Origin: Anaerolineae bacterium
GTDB taxonomy: Bacteria; Chloroflexota; Anaerolineae; JAAYZQ01
Assembly (NCBI GenBank): GCA_016926595.1
Contig: JAFGOG010000129.1
Coordinates: forward strand, 1-20,160
Length of the DNA: 20,160 nucleotides
Reading direction: 5' to 3'
Part shown: piece by piece, positions 1 to 7,031 of the stretch
Layout: every line of letters starts with the position of its first letter
Numbering within the stretch: the stretch's first letter is position 1
Program-made: the position numbers and the translations under genes
Notes under the pieces: generated by a model
Seen by the model: only the letters and a program-made list of their open reading frames with translations
What the model was told of the DNA's origin: nothing
Database searches by the model: none

Positions 1-367
1 CGCTTAGGGGCATGGTAACACGCCTGACCACCAAACCACCCACCAGGCGAAGGGCGAGGACCAGCAGGATGGCAAAGCCGATGAGCGGTGCGATAAAGAA
101 AAAAGGGTTCCCCTGGTGAGGAGCACTTGGACGGAAGAACAAGACGGCCACAGCTCCCAGGATCACCAAGATGCCGCAGCCCAGCAGCACCAGCAAGCCG
201 AATACAAACGCAAAGCGTAGAAAAAGCCGCTCACCGCTGGGCTGCCCATGCCCTCCGCTCCCCCTATGACGGGGCCAAGGTGGAGGAGACAGAACCGCGC
301 CCGGGCCTTCCCAACCTTCGCCGGGCAAGCGTGGCCAGCCTGGCCGTGGCCTGTCTTGGCGCGTCAT
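1..367 (-). CDS. Sensor histidine kinase, N-terminal part (runs off the left edge)
   Basis: Reading the minus strand from an ATG at 367 gives 122 open codons with no stop before base 1, so only the N-terminus is visible. Residues 1-50 are Pro/Gly/Arg-rich and probably cytoplasmic. TM1 spans about 52-78, a loop of only about 10 residues (RPSAPHQGNP) follows, and TM2 spans about 89-114. The next residues, VRRVTMPLS, look like the start of a HAMP linker. Two helices, a short loop and HAMP directly downstream of an OmpR-type regulator fit a class I sensor kinase, although the kinase core lies outside the window. A GTG at 373 is an alternative start. The upstream regulator stops at 377-375, so the two genes nearly abut and should be translationally coupled. 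The very short loop argues against a large extracellular sensing domain. The kinase call rests on architecture and context. Confidence 0.75.
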   Translation of the reverse strand, partial: MTRQDRPRPGWPRLPGEGWEGPGAVLSPPPWPRHRGSGGHGQPSGERLFLRFAFVFGLLVLLGCGILVILGAVAVLFFRPSAPHQGNPFFFIAPLIGFAILLVLALRLVGGLVVRRVTMPLS

Positions 368-374
368 CCTCACC

Positions 375-1058
375 TCATGGCCCTGCTAACCGGTAGCCCA
401 CGCCATAGATCGTCTCGATGTGGCGAGGCCGATGGGGGTCAGACTCGATCTTGCGCCGCAGGTTCTTGATGTGCGAATCCACGCTACGGTCGTAGCCGTC
501 AAAGGCCACTCCGTGGATCGCTTCCAGGAGCTGTTCGCGGCTAAAGATACGCCCTGGCTGGCGGGCCAGCGTCGCCAGCAATTGGAACTCGGTGGGAGTC
601 AGGTCGACTGGCTGGCCGCCGACAATCGCCGTCATGGTGACAGTGTCCAACTGTAGATCGCCAACGCGTATGACCGAGGCGGGTCCGACCTGCCCGCTGG
701 CGCGGCGCAGTGCAGCGCGGACGCGCGCTACCAGCTCGCGAGGGCTGAACGGCTTGGTGACGTAATCGTCAGCGCCCAGCTCCAGGCCGACGATCCGGTC
801 AGCCTCCTCGACACGGGCAGTGAGCATGATGATCGGCACGGCGCTCTCCTGGCGCAGGTGGCGGCAGACGTCAAGGCCATCTACCTCCGGCAGCATCAGG
901 TCGAGGACGATCAGGTCAGGCCTTTCCCTCCGGGCCAACACGAGCGCCGTTTCACCGTCGCGGGCAGAGAGCACGGCAAAGCCGGCGCGCTCTAGGTAGT
1001 CGCGCACCAGCTTGACGATGCGGGCCTCGTCGTCTACTACAAGGATGGTATGGGTCAC
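375..1058 (-). CDS. OmpR/PhoB-family two-component response regulator
   Basis: This 227-aa protein has an N-terminal receiver domain (about 3-115) and a C-terminal winged-helix DNA-binding domain (about 130-225). Receiver residues are all present: acidic pair D9/D10, phosphoacceptor D53 in VLDLMLPEVDG, T80 in MLTAR and K102 in TKPF. The C-terminal half has the family's TPTEFQLL, SREQLLEAIHG, SVDSHIKNLRRKIE and YGVGYRL segments. It would be phosphorylated by the histidine kinase encoded immediately downstream and then bind promoter DNA; its targets cannot be read from the sequence. The start codon is GTG, preceded by a good Shine-Dalgarno (GAGG) at the right spacing. A strong hairpin (1078-1107) lies just upstream, between this gene and the 171-aa membrane protein gene. 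Length and domain order are normal. Confidence 0.95.
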   Translation of the reverse strand: MTHTILVVDDEARIVKLVRDYLERAGFAVLSARDGETALVLARRERPDLIVLDLMLPEVDGLDVCRHLRQESAVPIIMLTARVEEADRIVGLELGADDYVTKPFSPRELVARVRAALRRASGQVGPASVIRVGDLQLDTVTMTAIVGGQPVDLTPTEFQLLATLARQPGRIFSREQLLEAIHGVAFDGYDRSVDSHIKNLRRKIESDPHRPRHIETIYGVGYRLAGP

Positions 1059-1077
1059 GCCTGCCTCAGATTTCAGG

Positions 1078-1107
1078 CTCCCGGCGGGGCAAAAGCCCCG
1101 CCGGGAG
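1078..1107 (-). promoter_or_regulatory. Strong intercistronic hairpin upstream of the response regulator
   Basis: CTCCCGGCGGGGC (1078-1090) and its perfect complement (1095-1107) form a 13-bp stem with a 4-nt loop. On the transcribed minus strand the loop reads TTTT. No T-run follows the stem, so it is not a standard intrinsic terminator. It lies between the stop of the 171-aa gene (1119) and the GTG of the regulator (1058). It could be an mRNA-stabilising or processing hairpin that sets different expression levels for the two cistrons, or a partial terminator. The structure is seen; the role is inferred. Confidence 0.6.
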
Positions 1108-1118
1108 ATCCCTCTGGC

Positions 1119-1634
1119 CTATTCGCCGGCCGTATCCGGTTCTTCAGGCTCACTCTGCTCGCCGGGCGGTTCGGGCGCCGGTACTGACCCCGGGGGCGGC
1201 GCCCACGGATGGCTGTGCTTATGCCAGGCCCACGGTCCGCCCCGATTCTCACCCTCCGGCGGCCGGGATCCTGGCGGCGCCCCCCAATACTCACGTCCCC
1301 AGCAGCGCCGCCTGACCAGTATGAAGGCCAGGAAAAGGATCAGCCCCAAGAACAGCAGGGGTAGGGTACAAAGGCCGACCCTGAACAACCGGCGTACCAG
1401 CCCAAAGCTGCGAGGCCGATCCATACCCCAGCCGAAAGGACCTTGATAGGTCAAGGCCGCGGCGTCTCCCTCCTGGACGGCTGTTGGCTGCACGTCCAAC
1501 ACTACCCTGTGGCTCTGGCCAGGATGCAGAGCAGCGAATGCCGCTGCCACCAAACACAGCATCAAGCACAAGCCGACAAGCGCCAACGCCCCCAAGACGA
1601 TCCATAGCCTCTTTCCCCTGAAATGCTCGTTCAT
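1119..1634 (-). CDS. Small two-TM membrane protein with a His/Trp/Pro-rich tail, first gene of a two-component operon
   Basis: The 171-aa product matches no family I can name. The start is well supported: GGGGAGG lies a few bases before the ATG at 1634. Residues 1-9 are basic, TM1 spans about 10-34, a roughly 45-residue outer segment follows (about 35-80), and TM2 spans about 83-108 and ends in VRRR. The N-in, loop-out, C-in topology follows the positive-inside rule. The cytoplasmic tail is Gly/Pro-rich, with WAWHKHSHPW near residues 135-144 (three His, two Trp) and an acidic Pro/Glu end. It shares an orientation and probably a transcript with the regulator and kinase downstream. Because that kinase has almost no extracellular loop, this protein may be a sensory or accessory partner, which is inference. 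Being a target or a bystander of the system is equally possible. Confidence 0.7.
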   Translation of the reverse strand: MNEHFRGKRLWIVLGALALVGLCLMLCLVAAAFAALHPGQSHRVVLDVQPTAVQEGDAAALTYQGPFGWGMDRPRSFGLVRRLFRVGLCTLPLLFLGLILFLAFILVRRRCWGREYWGAPPGSRPPEGENRGGPWAWHKHSHPWAPPPGSVPAPEPPGEQSEPEEPDTAGE

Positions 1635-1645
1635 AGTAACCTCCC

Positions 1646-1680
1646 CATTTGGTATCGGCAGATAGGATACCAGTCAAATG
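1646..1680. promoter_or_regulatory. Nested inverted repeat upstream of the signalling operon (possible operator)
   Basis: An inner repeat GGTATC (1651-1656) / GATACC (1666-1671) is enclosed by an outer repeat CATTTG (1646-1651) / CAAATG (1675-1680). The dyad ends about 12 bases before the ATG at 1634. It contains a TTGACT hexamer on the minus strand (1677-1672), but I find no acceptable -10 at the right distance, so I do not call a promoter. It could be an autoregulatory operator or a 5'-UTR hairpin. The symmetry is seen; the function is inferred. Confidence 0.35.
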
Positions 1681-1736
1681 TGGAGGAATTATGGACAAGC
1701 ATGACAGATATTGTGGAGGGTATGGCGCCGGTTCGC

Positions 1737-1961
1737 TCACAGATCGGGTTCCCTGCTTGCGTCGGAGGCGGCAGTGGCAATGGCCCAACTGACCAGACCC
1801 CACACGCCACCGCCGATAAGGACGCCAAAGAAGAGCGACCAGGGAGTCAGGGGCGCAAAGCCACCCTTGAACAGCCCGACCACCGTCAACAGGGCGCCGA
1901 TCAGACCCACGATCAGGCCGATCTTGAGCGGGCCGCTCAGCTTACTCCAGAGCTGTTTCAT
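1737..1961 (-). CDS. 74-aa two-TM membrane protein of unknown function
   Basis: The ATG at 1961 is preceded by GAGGGG at suitable spacing and starts 19 bases after the stop of the M32 peptidase, so it is probably the last gene of that operon. The same frame is open further upstream, but that stretch overlaps the peptidase gene and is not coding. Residues 1-11 are basic/polar. Helix 1 covers about 13-31 (KIGLIVGLIGALLTVVGLF) and helix 2 about 42-63 (SLFFGVLIGGGVWGLVSWAI), with a short polar tail. Gly-rich hairpin-like membrane miniproteins of this type are common and mostly uncharacterised. I cannot assign a function, and nothing links it mechanistically to the peptidase. Confidence 0.7.
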   Translation of the reverse strand: MKQLWSKLSGPLKIGLIVGLIGALLTVVGLFKGGFAPLTPWSLFFGVLIGGGVWGLVSWAIATAASDASREPDL

Positions 1962-1980
1962 CGTATGCCCCTCGTTCGAA

Positions 1981-3486
1981 CTATAGAGTATACAACTCAC
2001 CGTATTTGTCGCGCAGGTACCGGATATACGGCTCGATCCTGAGCGGCTCGCCGGTGACGCGCTCCAGAAGCTCATTCGTAGTGAACTTGCTGCCGGGGTG
2101 GTAGATGTTGTCCTTGAGCCAGCCGTGCAGCGTACCAAACTCGCCCTGGCGGATCTGGTCGGGGATGCCGGGGTGGGCTTTGAGCGCCGCGTCATAGAAC
2201 TGGGCTCCCAGGATATTGCCAAGGGTATAGCCCTGGAAAGCGCCGCCGACGATGCCGCCATACCAATGCACGTCCTGCATCACGCCATCGCGGTCGTCGG
2301 GTGAGGCAATGCCGAGGTCAGCCTGGTAGCCAGCGCGCCACGCTTCAGGCAGGTCGCGGACTGCCAGTTTGCCTTCCAGCAGCTCCAACTCCAGGCCAAA
2401 GCGGATCATGACGTGCAGGTTGTAGGTTACCTCGTCGGCCTCGACGCGGATCAGCGAACGCTCCACCTTGTTGATGGCACGGTAAAAGGTCTCCAGCGGC
2501 ACATTGCCGAGTTGATCCGGAAAGACCGCCTGGAGCTGGGGATAGAAGAACTCCCAGAAGCCGTGGCTGCGCCCGACGCGGTTTTCCCACAAGCGCGATT
2601 GGCTCTCGTGAACACCGGCCGACGTGCCGCCAGCCAAAGGGGTACCCTCAAAAGCCATGTTGACGCCCAGCTCGTAGAAAGCGTGGCCCGCCTCGTGGAT
2701 GGTAGAGAACAGCGCGTCGCCGAGGTGATTCTCGTTGACCCGGGTCGTGATCCGCACGTCGCCGATCGAGAACTTGGTGGTAAACGGATGGTGGGTCTTG
2801 TCCTGGCGGCCCCGGTTAAAGTCGTACCCCAGCCGCTTTATGACCTCGATGCCAAAGCTCCACTGCCCAGCTTCCGGGAATCGCTGCCGCAGACACGTAT
2901 CGTCGACCGACGGCTGGCTGGCAATGGCCTGGACGATCGGCACCAACTGCCCACGCAGCTCGGCAAAGAGGGCCTGCAGCGTCGAGGCTTTCATGCCATA
3001 ATCGGCCTGGTCAATCAGGGGATCGGCGATGTGCTCATAGCCAGGGAAATAGTTGGCTAACTTGCGACTATAGTCGACAGTCTTGACCAGGTAGGGCTCG
3101 ACGGCCTTGAAATCGTTCTTGGGCCGGGCTTCGGCCCACACCTGGTACGACTTGGCGCCGTGGTCAGTGAACTCGGCCACAAAATCCGCCGGGACGCGCA
3201 CTGCCCGTTCGTATTCGCGCCGCGTGATCCGGATCAGGCTGGCGTCGTCCGAGTCGTAGGGCAGGCTTTCTTCGTAGGGCCGCAGCCCGTCCAGGAGCCG
3301 GCCAACGGTGGGATCGATGAACTTTTCGTGGGCCAACTGCCCCAGGGTAGCCATCTGCCGGGCACGGGCCTCTACTCCACCGGGCGGCATATAGGTCGAC
3401 TGGTCCCACCCCAGCACAGCCGCCGCGCTGTTCAGGTTATCGATCTCGACAAGACGGTTCTTCAGTTCTTGCAGTTTTTTTTGCAT
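1981..3486 (-). CDS. Carboxypeptidase Taq, M32-family metallopeptidase
   Basis: The 501-aa length is typical for M32 enzymes, which are cytoplasmic, metal-dependent carboxypeptidases that remove C-terminal amino acids from peptides. The catalytic HEXXH is HEAGH at residues 264-268. The downstream HESQSRLWEN (293-302) supplies the likely third metal ligand (E294) and is a family signature. The conserved HPFT-KFSIGDVRITTR segment lies at about 233-249. There is no signal peptide. The start is secure because GAGGAGG precedes the ATG at 3486. The gene lies 59 bases after recJ and 19 bases before the 74-aa gene, all on the same strand, so it is probably co-transcribed. With the peptide importer further right it could help use imported peptides, but the two loci are not linked in one operon. 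Confidence 0.96.
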   Translation of the reverse strand: MQKKLQELKNRLVEIDNLNSAAAVLGWDQSTYMPPGGVEARARQMATLGQLAHEKFIDPTVGRLLDGLRPYEESLPYDSDDASLIRITRREYERAVRVPADFVAEFTDHGAKSYQVWAEARPKNDFKAVEPYLVKTVDYSRKLANYFPGYEHIADPLIDQADYGMKASTLQALFAELRGQLVPIVQAIASQPSVDDTCLRQRFPEAGQWSFGIEVIKRLGYDFNRGRQDKTHHPFTTKFSIGDVRITTRVNENHLGDALFSTIHEAGHAFYELGVNMAFEGTPLAGGTSAGVHESQSRLWENRVGRSHGFWEFFYPQLQAVFPDQLGNVPLETFYRAINKVERSLIRVEADEVTYNLHVMIRFGLELELLEGKLAVRDLPEAWRAGYQADLGIASPDDRDGVMQDVHWYGGIVGGAFQGYTLGNILGAQFYDAALKAHPGIPDQIRQGEFGTLHGWLKDNIYHPGSKFTTNELLERVTGEPLRIEPYIRYLRDKYGELYTL

Positions 3487-3545
3487 GTTTCCTCCTCAAA
3501 AGGTGTTTGAACCACGACAGACACAAGGGCAACAGAGGTGAGCGG

Positions 3546-5336
3546 CTACAAGCTGGCCCTCAGATCCTGCACCTCGAGCTGTAGGCGATCCTCGCCATTC
3601 CATTTGTTCGCCAGCAGGCAATAGGCCACGTCGACACGGCCCGGTACCTCGTCGCAAAGATGGCCACCCCGAAACAGGACCGCATCCCAGGCAGCACCCC
3701 GCCGGTCGCGCAACACGAGCTTGAGGTGCTTCTGCTCGGCGCCCATGACCTTGATCTCGCGCACCTCGACGTCTCGGCTGAGCAGCACCGGGGTTGGGTT
3801 CTCGGCGCCGCACGGCTCAAGCTGTGATAGCAGTTGGTAGGTGGGCCAGCCAACCTCCTCCAGGGGCACCTCGGCGTTTATCTCCAGGGTGGGCTTGAGC
3901 TCGACGCCGGCCAACCGCTCGGCGGCGATCGCCTGGAGCCGTTCGCGCAGAACGGGCAGATTTGCAGTAGCAACGGTAAATCCGGCCGCAACGCGATGCC
4001 CTCCATGTCGGATCAACAGCTCCCGGCACTCGTCGAGCGCCTCAGTTATGTGAAACTCGGGGATGGAGCGGCACGAGCCCCGGCTCTCCTCCTCACCGAC
4101 CTCGACGACGACGCTGGGACGGTAATAGGCCTCGGTCAGGCGGCTGGCAGCCAGACCGACGATGCCTGGTTTGAAATCAGGGCTGGCGGCCAGGTAGAGA
4201 CGAGCTCCAGGGTCCTCGGCCAGCACTTGGGCCTCAGCCGCGGCCACCGTTTCGTCGGTCAACTGCTGGCGGCGGCGGTTTAGCTCGCCCAACCGCTCGG
4301 CCAGGTTCCTAGTTTCCAGCGCGTCCGTCTTGGTGAGCAGATCATAAGCGATCATAGCATGCTCGAGGCGGCCGGCGGCGTTAAGCCGGGGCCCCAATCG
4401 AAAGCCGATAGCCGTGCTGTCTACCTCGCCCTTACGCAGGCCGGCATCGGCTATCAATGCCGCGACCCCAGGCCTGCTCGCCTCGTTAAGGGCATCGAGG
4501 CCGCGCCGGACCAATGACCGGTTCTCACCAAGCAGGGGAGCCAGGTCAGCCACAGTGCCGATCGCCACCAGGTCGAGCAGCGATTCCTCGATATCCGGCG
4601 CCGGCTGGGGACCGGCAGGCGGCCGGGCCAACAGGGCCTGGGCCAGCTTGTAGGCCAGGCCCACCCCCGCCAAATCTTTGAACGGATAGGCGCAGCCTGG
4701 TTGTTTGGGGTCGATGATCGCCGTCGCCGGCGGCAGGCGATCGCCGGGCAGGTGATGGTCGGTGATGATCAGGTTCATGTGGCGATCCACCTGCTCAGCT
4801 TCAGTGATCGAACGGACACCGCAGTCGACAGTGACGACCAGGCGCACCCCGCGCCGATACAGCTTGCGCAAAGCCCCAAGGTTCAGGCCATAGCCCTCGT
4901 CCACCCGGTCCGGGATATACGGTTCGACGCGGGCGCCGAGCGACGAAAGGACCCGGACCAGGACGGCGGTGGCTGTGACGCCGTCGGCGTCGAAATCGCC
5001 GTAGACAGCTATTTTCTGCCCACGGTAGATAGCCTGATGAAGACGAGGCACAGCCCTATTCATCCCCTCTAACAGAAAGGGGTCATCGATCGTCACCCGG
5101 CTCGCCAGAAAGTCAGACGCAGCCGATGGATCCGTAATCCCCCGGCCACAGAGCACCTGGGCCAGCAGAGGCGGCAGATCTGGAAGGCAAGCTGGGTGTT
5201 GATCGCGTGACTGTGTGACATCACGCCAGCGCTTCATCGGTAACGGCAAGCTACAATCCCTTCGAATAGCCAGCAAAAGAGCGAGGCGCGCTGCTTCCTC
5301 GCTCTCCACTAACCAACGATCCTCGCGCAGCTTCAT
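3546..5336 (-). CDS. recJ: Single-stranded-DNA-specific 5'-3' exonuclease RecJ
   Basis: RecJ degrades single-stranded DNA 5' to 3' in recombinational repair and mismatch repair. The 596-aa product has the DHH-family motifs in order: YGDFDADG (112-119), VDCG (170-173) and TDHH (192-195). The later GPRLNAAGRLEHA segment, the DHHA1 motif GGHRVAAGF and a C-terminal OB-fold-like region (about 490-590, with EPCGAENPTPV) complete the family layout. Start choice is uncertain. The ATG at 5336 has only a weak AGG ahead of it but sits 21 bases after the upstream stop. A second ATG at 5237 (MKRWRDV) is where many RecJ proteins begin, yet it lacks a visible Shine-Dalgarno. The upstream start is kept because of operon spacing. 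It appears co-transcribed with the DUF4870-like gene before it and the M32 peptidase after it. Confidence 0.95.
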   Translation of the reverse strand: MKLREDRWLVESEEAARLALLLAIRRDCSLPLPMKRWRDVTQSRDQHPACLPDLPPLLAQVLCGRGITDPSAASDFLASRVTIDDPFLLEGMNRAVPRLHQAIYRGQKIAVYGDFDADGVTATAVLVRVLSSLGARVEPYIPDRVDEGYGLNLGALRKLYRRGVRLVVTVDCGVRSITEAEQVDRHMNLIITDHHLPGDRLPPATAIIDPKQPGCAYPFKDLAGVGLAYKLAQALLARPPAGPQPAPDIEESLLDLVAIGTVADLAPLLGENRSLVRRGLDALNEASRPGVAALIADAGLRKGEVDSTAIGFRLGPRLNAAGRLEHAMIAYDLLTKTDALETRNLAERLGELNRRRQQLTDETVAAAEAQVLAEDPGARLYLAASPDFKPGIVGLAASRLTEAYYRPSVVVEVGEEESRGSCRSIPEFHITEALDECRELLIRHGGHRVAAGFTVATANLPVLRERLQAIAAERLAGVELKPTLEINAEVPLEEVGWPTYQLLSQLEPCGAENPTPVLLSRDVEVREIKVMGAEQKHLKLVLRDRRGAAWDAVLFRGGHLCDEVPGRVDVAYCLLANKWNGEDRLQLEVQDLRASL

Positions 5337-5357
5337 AACGCCTGCGGCAGGGTCGTC

Positions 5358-5738
5358 TCACACCCATCCCTGCCCCTTGAGGAAATCAGTCAGCACCGGG
5401 ATCACTACCCACTCACCCTGATATGCCTTGATGCCGTACAGTATCACCGGGACTATGGGCGCCAAGAAGATGATCCAAAGGCAGAATCCCAGCAAACCAA
5501 GGGTGATGGTGGTCAGCAAGGAGTATACGATGCAGGCCAATACGCTGTAGATCAAGCTCGCCACCCACAGGCCTAGCGATTGGATAGCATGGTAGCGCTG
5601 GAATGGGCGATTCTTCATTTCTTCCGACACCAGGATGATGATCGGCACGATCACACCAATGATGTAGGCCAGCAATGCCATCAACCGATCGTTTTCGGTG
5701 ACGTCGCCAGATGGCGGATTGAAAGATCCCTGCGCCAT
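5358..5738 (-). CDS. DUF4870/Tic20-like small membrane protein
   Basis: This 126-aa protein has a polar N-terminus (MAQGSFNPPSGDVTENDRL) followed by hydrophobic segments at about 20-38, 53-76 and 82-103, with the conserved-looking RPFQRYHAIQSL between the first two. That layout and the F-R-HA-Q element match the DUF4870/Tic20-like family of small bacterial membrane proteins, whose function is not established. GGAGG lies directly before the ATG at 5738, and a strong promoter is visible upstream (5831-5803). It is the first gene of the operon with recJ, which starts 21 bases after it. The family name comes from motif recognition only; the membrane nature is clear. Confidence 0.8.
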   Translation of the reverse strand: MAQGSFNPPSGDVTENDRLMALLAYIIGVIVPIIILVSEEMKNRPFQRYHAIQSLGLWVASLIYSVLACIVYSLLTTITLGLLGFCLWIIFLAPIVPVILYGIKAYQGEWVVIPVLTDFLKGQGWV

Positions 5739-5802
5739 AGTTTCCTCCTCTCTCTATGAACAAAGAACGGATGGCGGCACAGCAAAACGCCGCTACCACG
5801 TC

Positions 5803-5831
5803 ATTGTAGCAGGCTCTGCCACAAATGTCAA
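5803..5831 (-). promoter_or_regulatory. Sigma70-type promoter for the DUF4870-recJ-M32 operon
   Basis: On the minus strand TTGACA (5831-5826, perfect -35) is followed after exactly 17 bases by TACAAT (5808-5803, five of six). Transcription would begin near 5796, giving a 5' leader of roughly 58 bases before the ATG at 5738, which carries a strong Shine-Dalgarno. It is back-to-back with the fmt promoter, and the two -35 boxes are 16 bases apart without overlap. Confidence 0.8.
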
Positions 5832-5847
5832 ACCAGGTGACAAAGAC

Positions 5848-5876
5848 TTGGCAGGGAAAGCGGCATATGATAGAAT
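5848..5876 (+). promoter_or_regulatory. Sigma70-type promoter for fmt, predicting a leaderless mRNA
   Basis: TTGGCA (5848-5853) and TAGAAT (5871-5876) are separated by 17 bases; each matches five of six consensus positions. The first base of the fmt ATG (5883) is the seventh base after the -10 box, where transcription would normally start. No Shine-Dalgarno lies before the ATG, which agrees with leaderless translation. Confidence 0.75.
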
Positions 5877-5882
5877 AGCTTC

Positions 5883-6821
5883 ATGGCCCGTATTGTGTTT
5901 ATGGGAACGCCCGAGTTTGCGGTGCCGGTGCTGGCAGCACTGGCCAAGCACCACGACCTGGTGGGAGTCATCACCCAGCCCGACCGGCCAGCGGGGCGTG
6001 GTGGAGCAAAAGCCAGACCCGTCCCTCCGCCGGCAAAAGAGGCCGCCCTGGCGCGCGGTCTGCCGGTCTACCAACCACAGACGCTCCGCACCCCGGAGGC
6101 AGTAGAACAGGTCGCGCGCTGGCGGCCGGACGTCGTCGTCGTGGCCGCGTTCGGACAGATCCTACGCCCGAACGTGCTGGCCCTGCCCACTTATGGCTGT
6201 CTGAATGTCCACGCTTCGCTGCTGCCCTGCTACCGGGGCGCGGCGCCGATTCCGGCCGCAATCCTGGCTGGCGAACCGGTGAGCGGCGTGACACTGATGG
6301 TGATGGATGAAGGGCTCGACACCGGGCCAATTTTGGCTCAGAAGGAATGGCCGCTGGCGCCCTACGAGACGACCGCTTCGCTGACCGGCAGCCTGGCCAG
6401 GCTTGGCGCCAGGCTGGTAGTCGAGATCTTGCCGCACTGGTTAGCGGGTGTGATCCGGCCGCAACCCCAGGACGAGTCGCAAGCCACCTGGAGCCGGCCG
6501 CTGACCAAGGAGGATGGCCTGCTCGATTGGAGCCAGCCAGCGGTGATGTTGGACCGGCGGGTGAGGGCCTGCGAACCATGGCCGGGCGCCTACACCTGGA
6601 TAGGGGGTGAGCGGTTAAGGATATTGCGCACATGCCCCCGGCCGGAATGGTCTGGAGAAGGATCGCCAGGGCAGATCGTGGCAGCGGGCACAGGGATCGG
6701 CGTAGTGACCGGCCGGGGGATGTTGGAGTTGTTGGAGCTGCAGTTGGCCGGCAAAAGGGCACTGAACGCAGAGCTGTTCGCTCAGGGGCGGAGGGGTCTG
6801 ATTGGGGACCGACTTGGCTGA
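5883..6821 (+). CDS. fmt: Methionyl-tRNA formyltransferase
   Basis: Fmt transfers a formyl group from 10-formyl-tetrahydrofolate to methionyl-initiator tRNA in the cytoplasm. The 312-aa length is normal. The N-terminal formyltransferase fold begins MARIVFMGTPEFAVPVL. The catalytic set is visible: N108 and H110 in NVHASLLP (with SLLP at 112-115), and D146 in the DEGLDTGPIL segment. YRGAAPI (117-123) is the usual substrate-site element. The C-terminal domain contains the DGLLDW and RVRACEPWPGAYT segments that are typical of Fmt. The start is fixed by homology and by the promoter that places transcription initiation at or near this ATG. The usual partner def (peptide deformylase) is not next to it here. 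tRNA-Pro follows 88 bases downstream from its own promoter. Confidence 0.97.
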   Translation: MARIVFMGTPEFAVPVLAALAKHHDLVGVITQPDRPAGRGGAKARPVPPPAKEAALARGLPVYQPQTLRTPEAVEQVARWRPDVVVVAAFGQILRPNVLALPTYGCLNVHASLLPCYRGAAPIPAAILAGEPVSGVTLMVMDEGLDTGPILAQKEWPLAPYETTASLTGSLARLGARLVVEILPHWLAGVIRPQPQDESQATWSRPLTKEDGLLDWSQPAVMLDRRVRACEPWPGAYTWIGGERLRILRTCPRPEWSGEGSPGQIVAAGTGIGVVTGRGMLELLELQLAGKRALNAELFAQGRRGLIGDRLG

Positions 6822-6868
6822 GACTGGAAGGGTTGAGCTATTCGGCTATTCCAGCCTTCCATCTCAGT

Positions 6869-6897
6869 TTGCCAAAGGACGCCTCTTTTGCTATAAT
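6869..6897 (+). promoter_or_regulatory. Sigma70-type promoter for tRNA-Pro
   Basis: TTGCCA (6869-6874, five of six) and TATAAT (6892-6897, perfect) are spaced by 17 bases. The expected start site near 6904 leaves a short 5' leader of about 6 bases before the mature tRNA end at 6910. Confidence 0.85.
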
Positions 6898-6909
6898 GGA
6901 TGAACTATA

Positions 6910-6986
6910 CGGGGCGTAGCGCAGTCTGGTAGCGCACTTGAATGGGGTTCAAGTGGTCGCCCGTTCAAATCGGGCCGCCCCGACCA
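6910..6986 (+). tRNA. tRNA-Pro (anticodon GGG)
   Basis: A complete 77-nt cloverleaf can be folded by eye. The acceptor stem is CGGGGCG (6910-6916) with CGCCCCG (6976-6982), seven perfect pairs. The D stem is GCGC/GCGC, the anticodon stem CTTGA/TCAAG, the variable loop five bases (TGGTC), and the T arm GCCCG-TTCAAAT-CGGGC. The anticodon GGG (6944-6946) follows the invariant T33 and reads CCC and CCU proline codons. The first pair C1-G72 is a hallmark of bacterial tRNA-Pro and supports the identity. The discriminator is A, and CCA (6984-6986) is encoded. It has its own promoter and is followed at once by an intrinsic terminator. Confidence 0.97.
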
Positions 6987-6994
6987 CAAAGGAG

Positions 6995-7031
6995 ATGGTC
7001 GATAGCAGAAGGTGCTATCGGCCATTATTTT
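6995..7031 (+). terminator. Intrinsic terminator after tRNA-Pro
   Basis: ATGGTCGATAGC (6995-7006) pairs with GCTATCGGCCAT (7014-7025) over 12 positions with one G-U pair and a 7-nt loop. A T-rich tail, TTATTTT (7025-7031), follows directly. It sits 8 bases after the encoded CCA. Confidence 0.8.

Noticed and set aside
2413..3060. 215-codon plus-strand frame inside the M32 peptidase gene
   Set aside because: Shadow of the peptidase, which has its catalytic motifs and a strong ribosome site on the minus strand.
5971..6762. 263-codon open frame antisense to fmt
   Set aside because: Arg/Pro/Ser-rich low-complexity product with no family features; fmt on the other strand is unambiguous.
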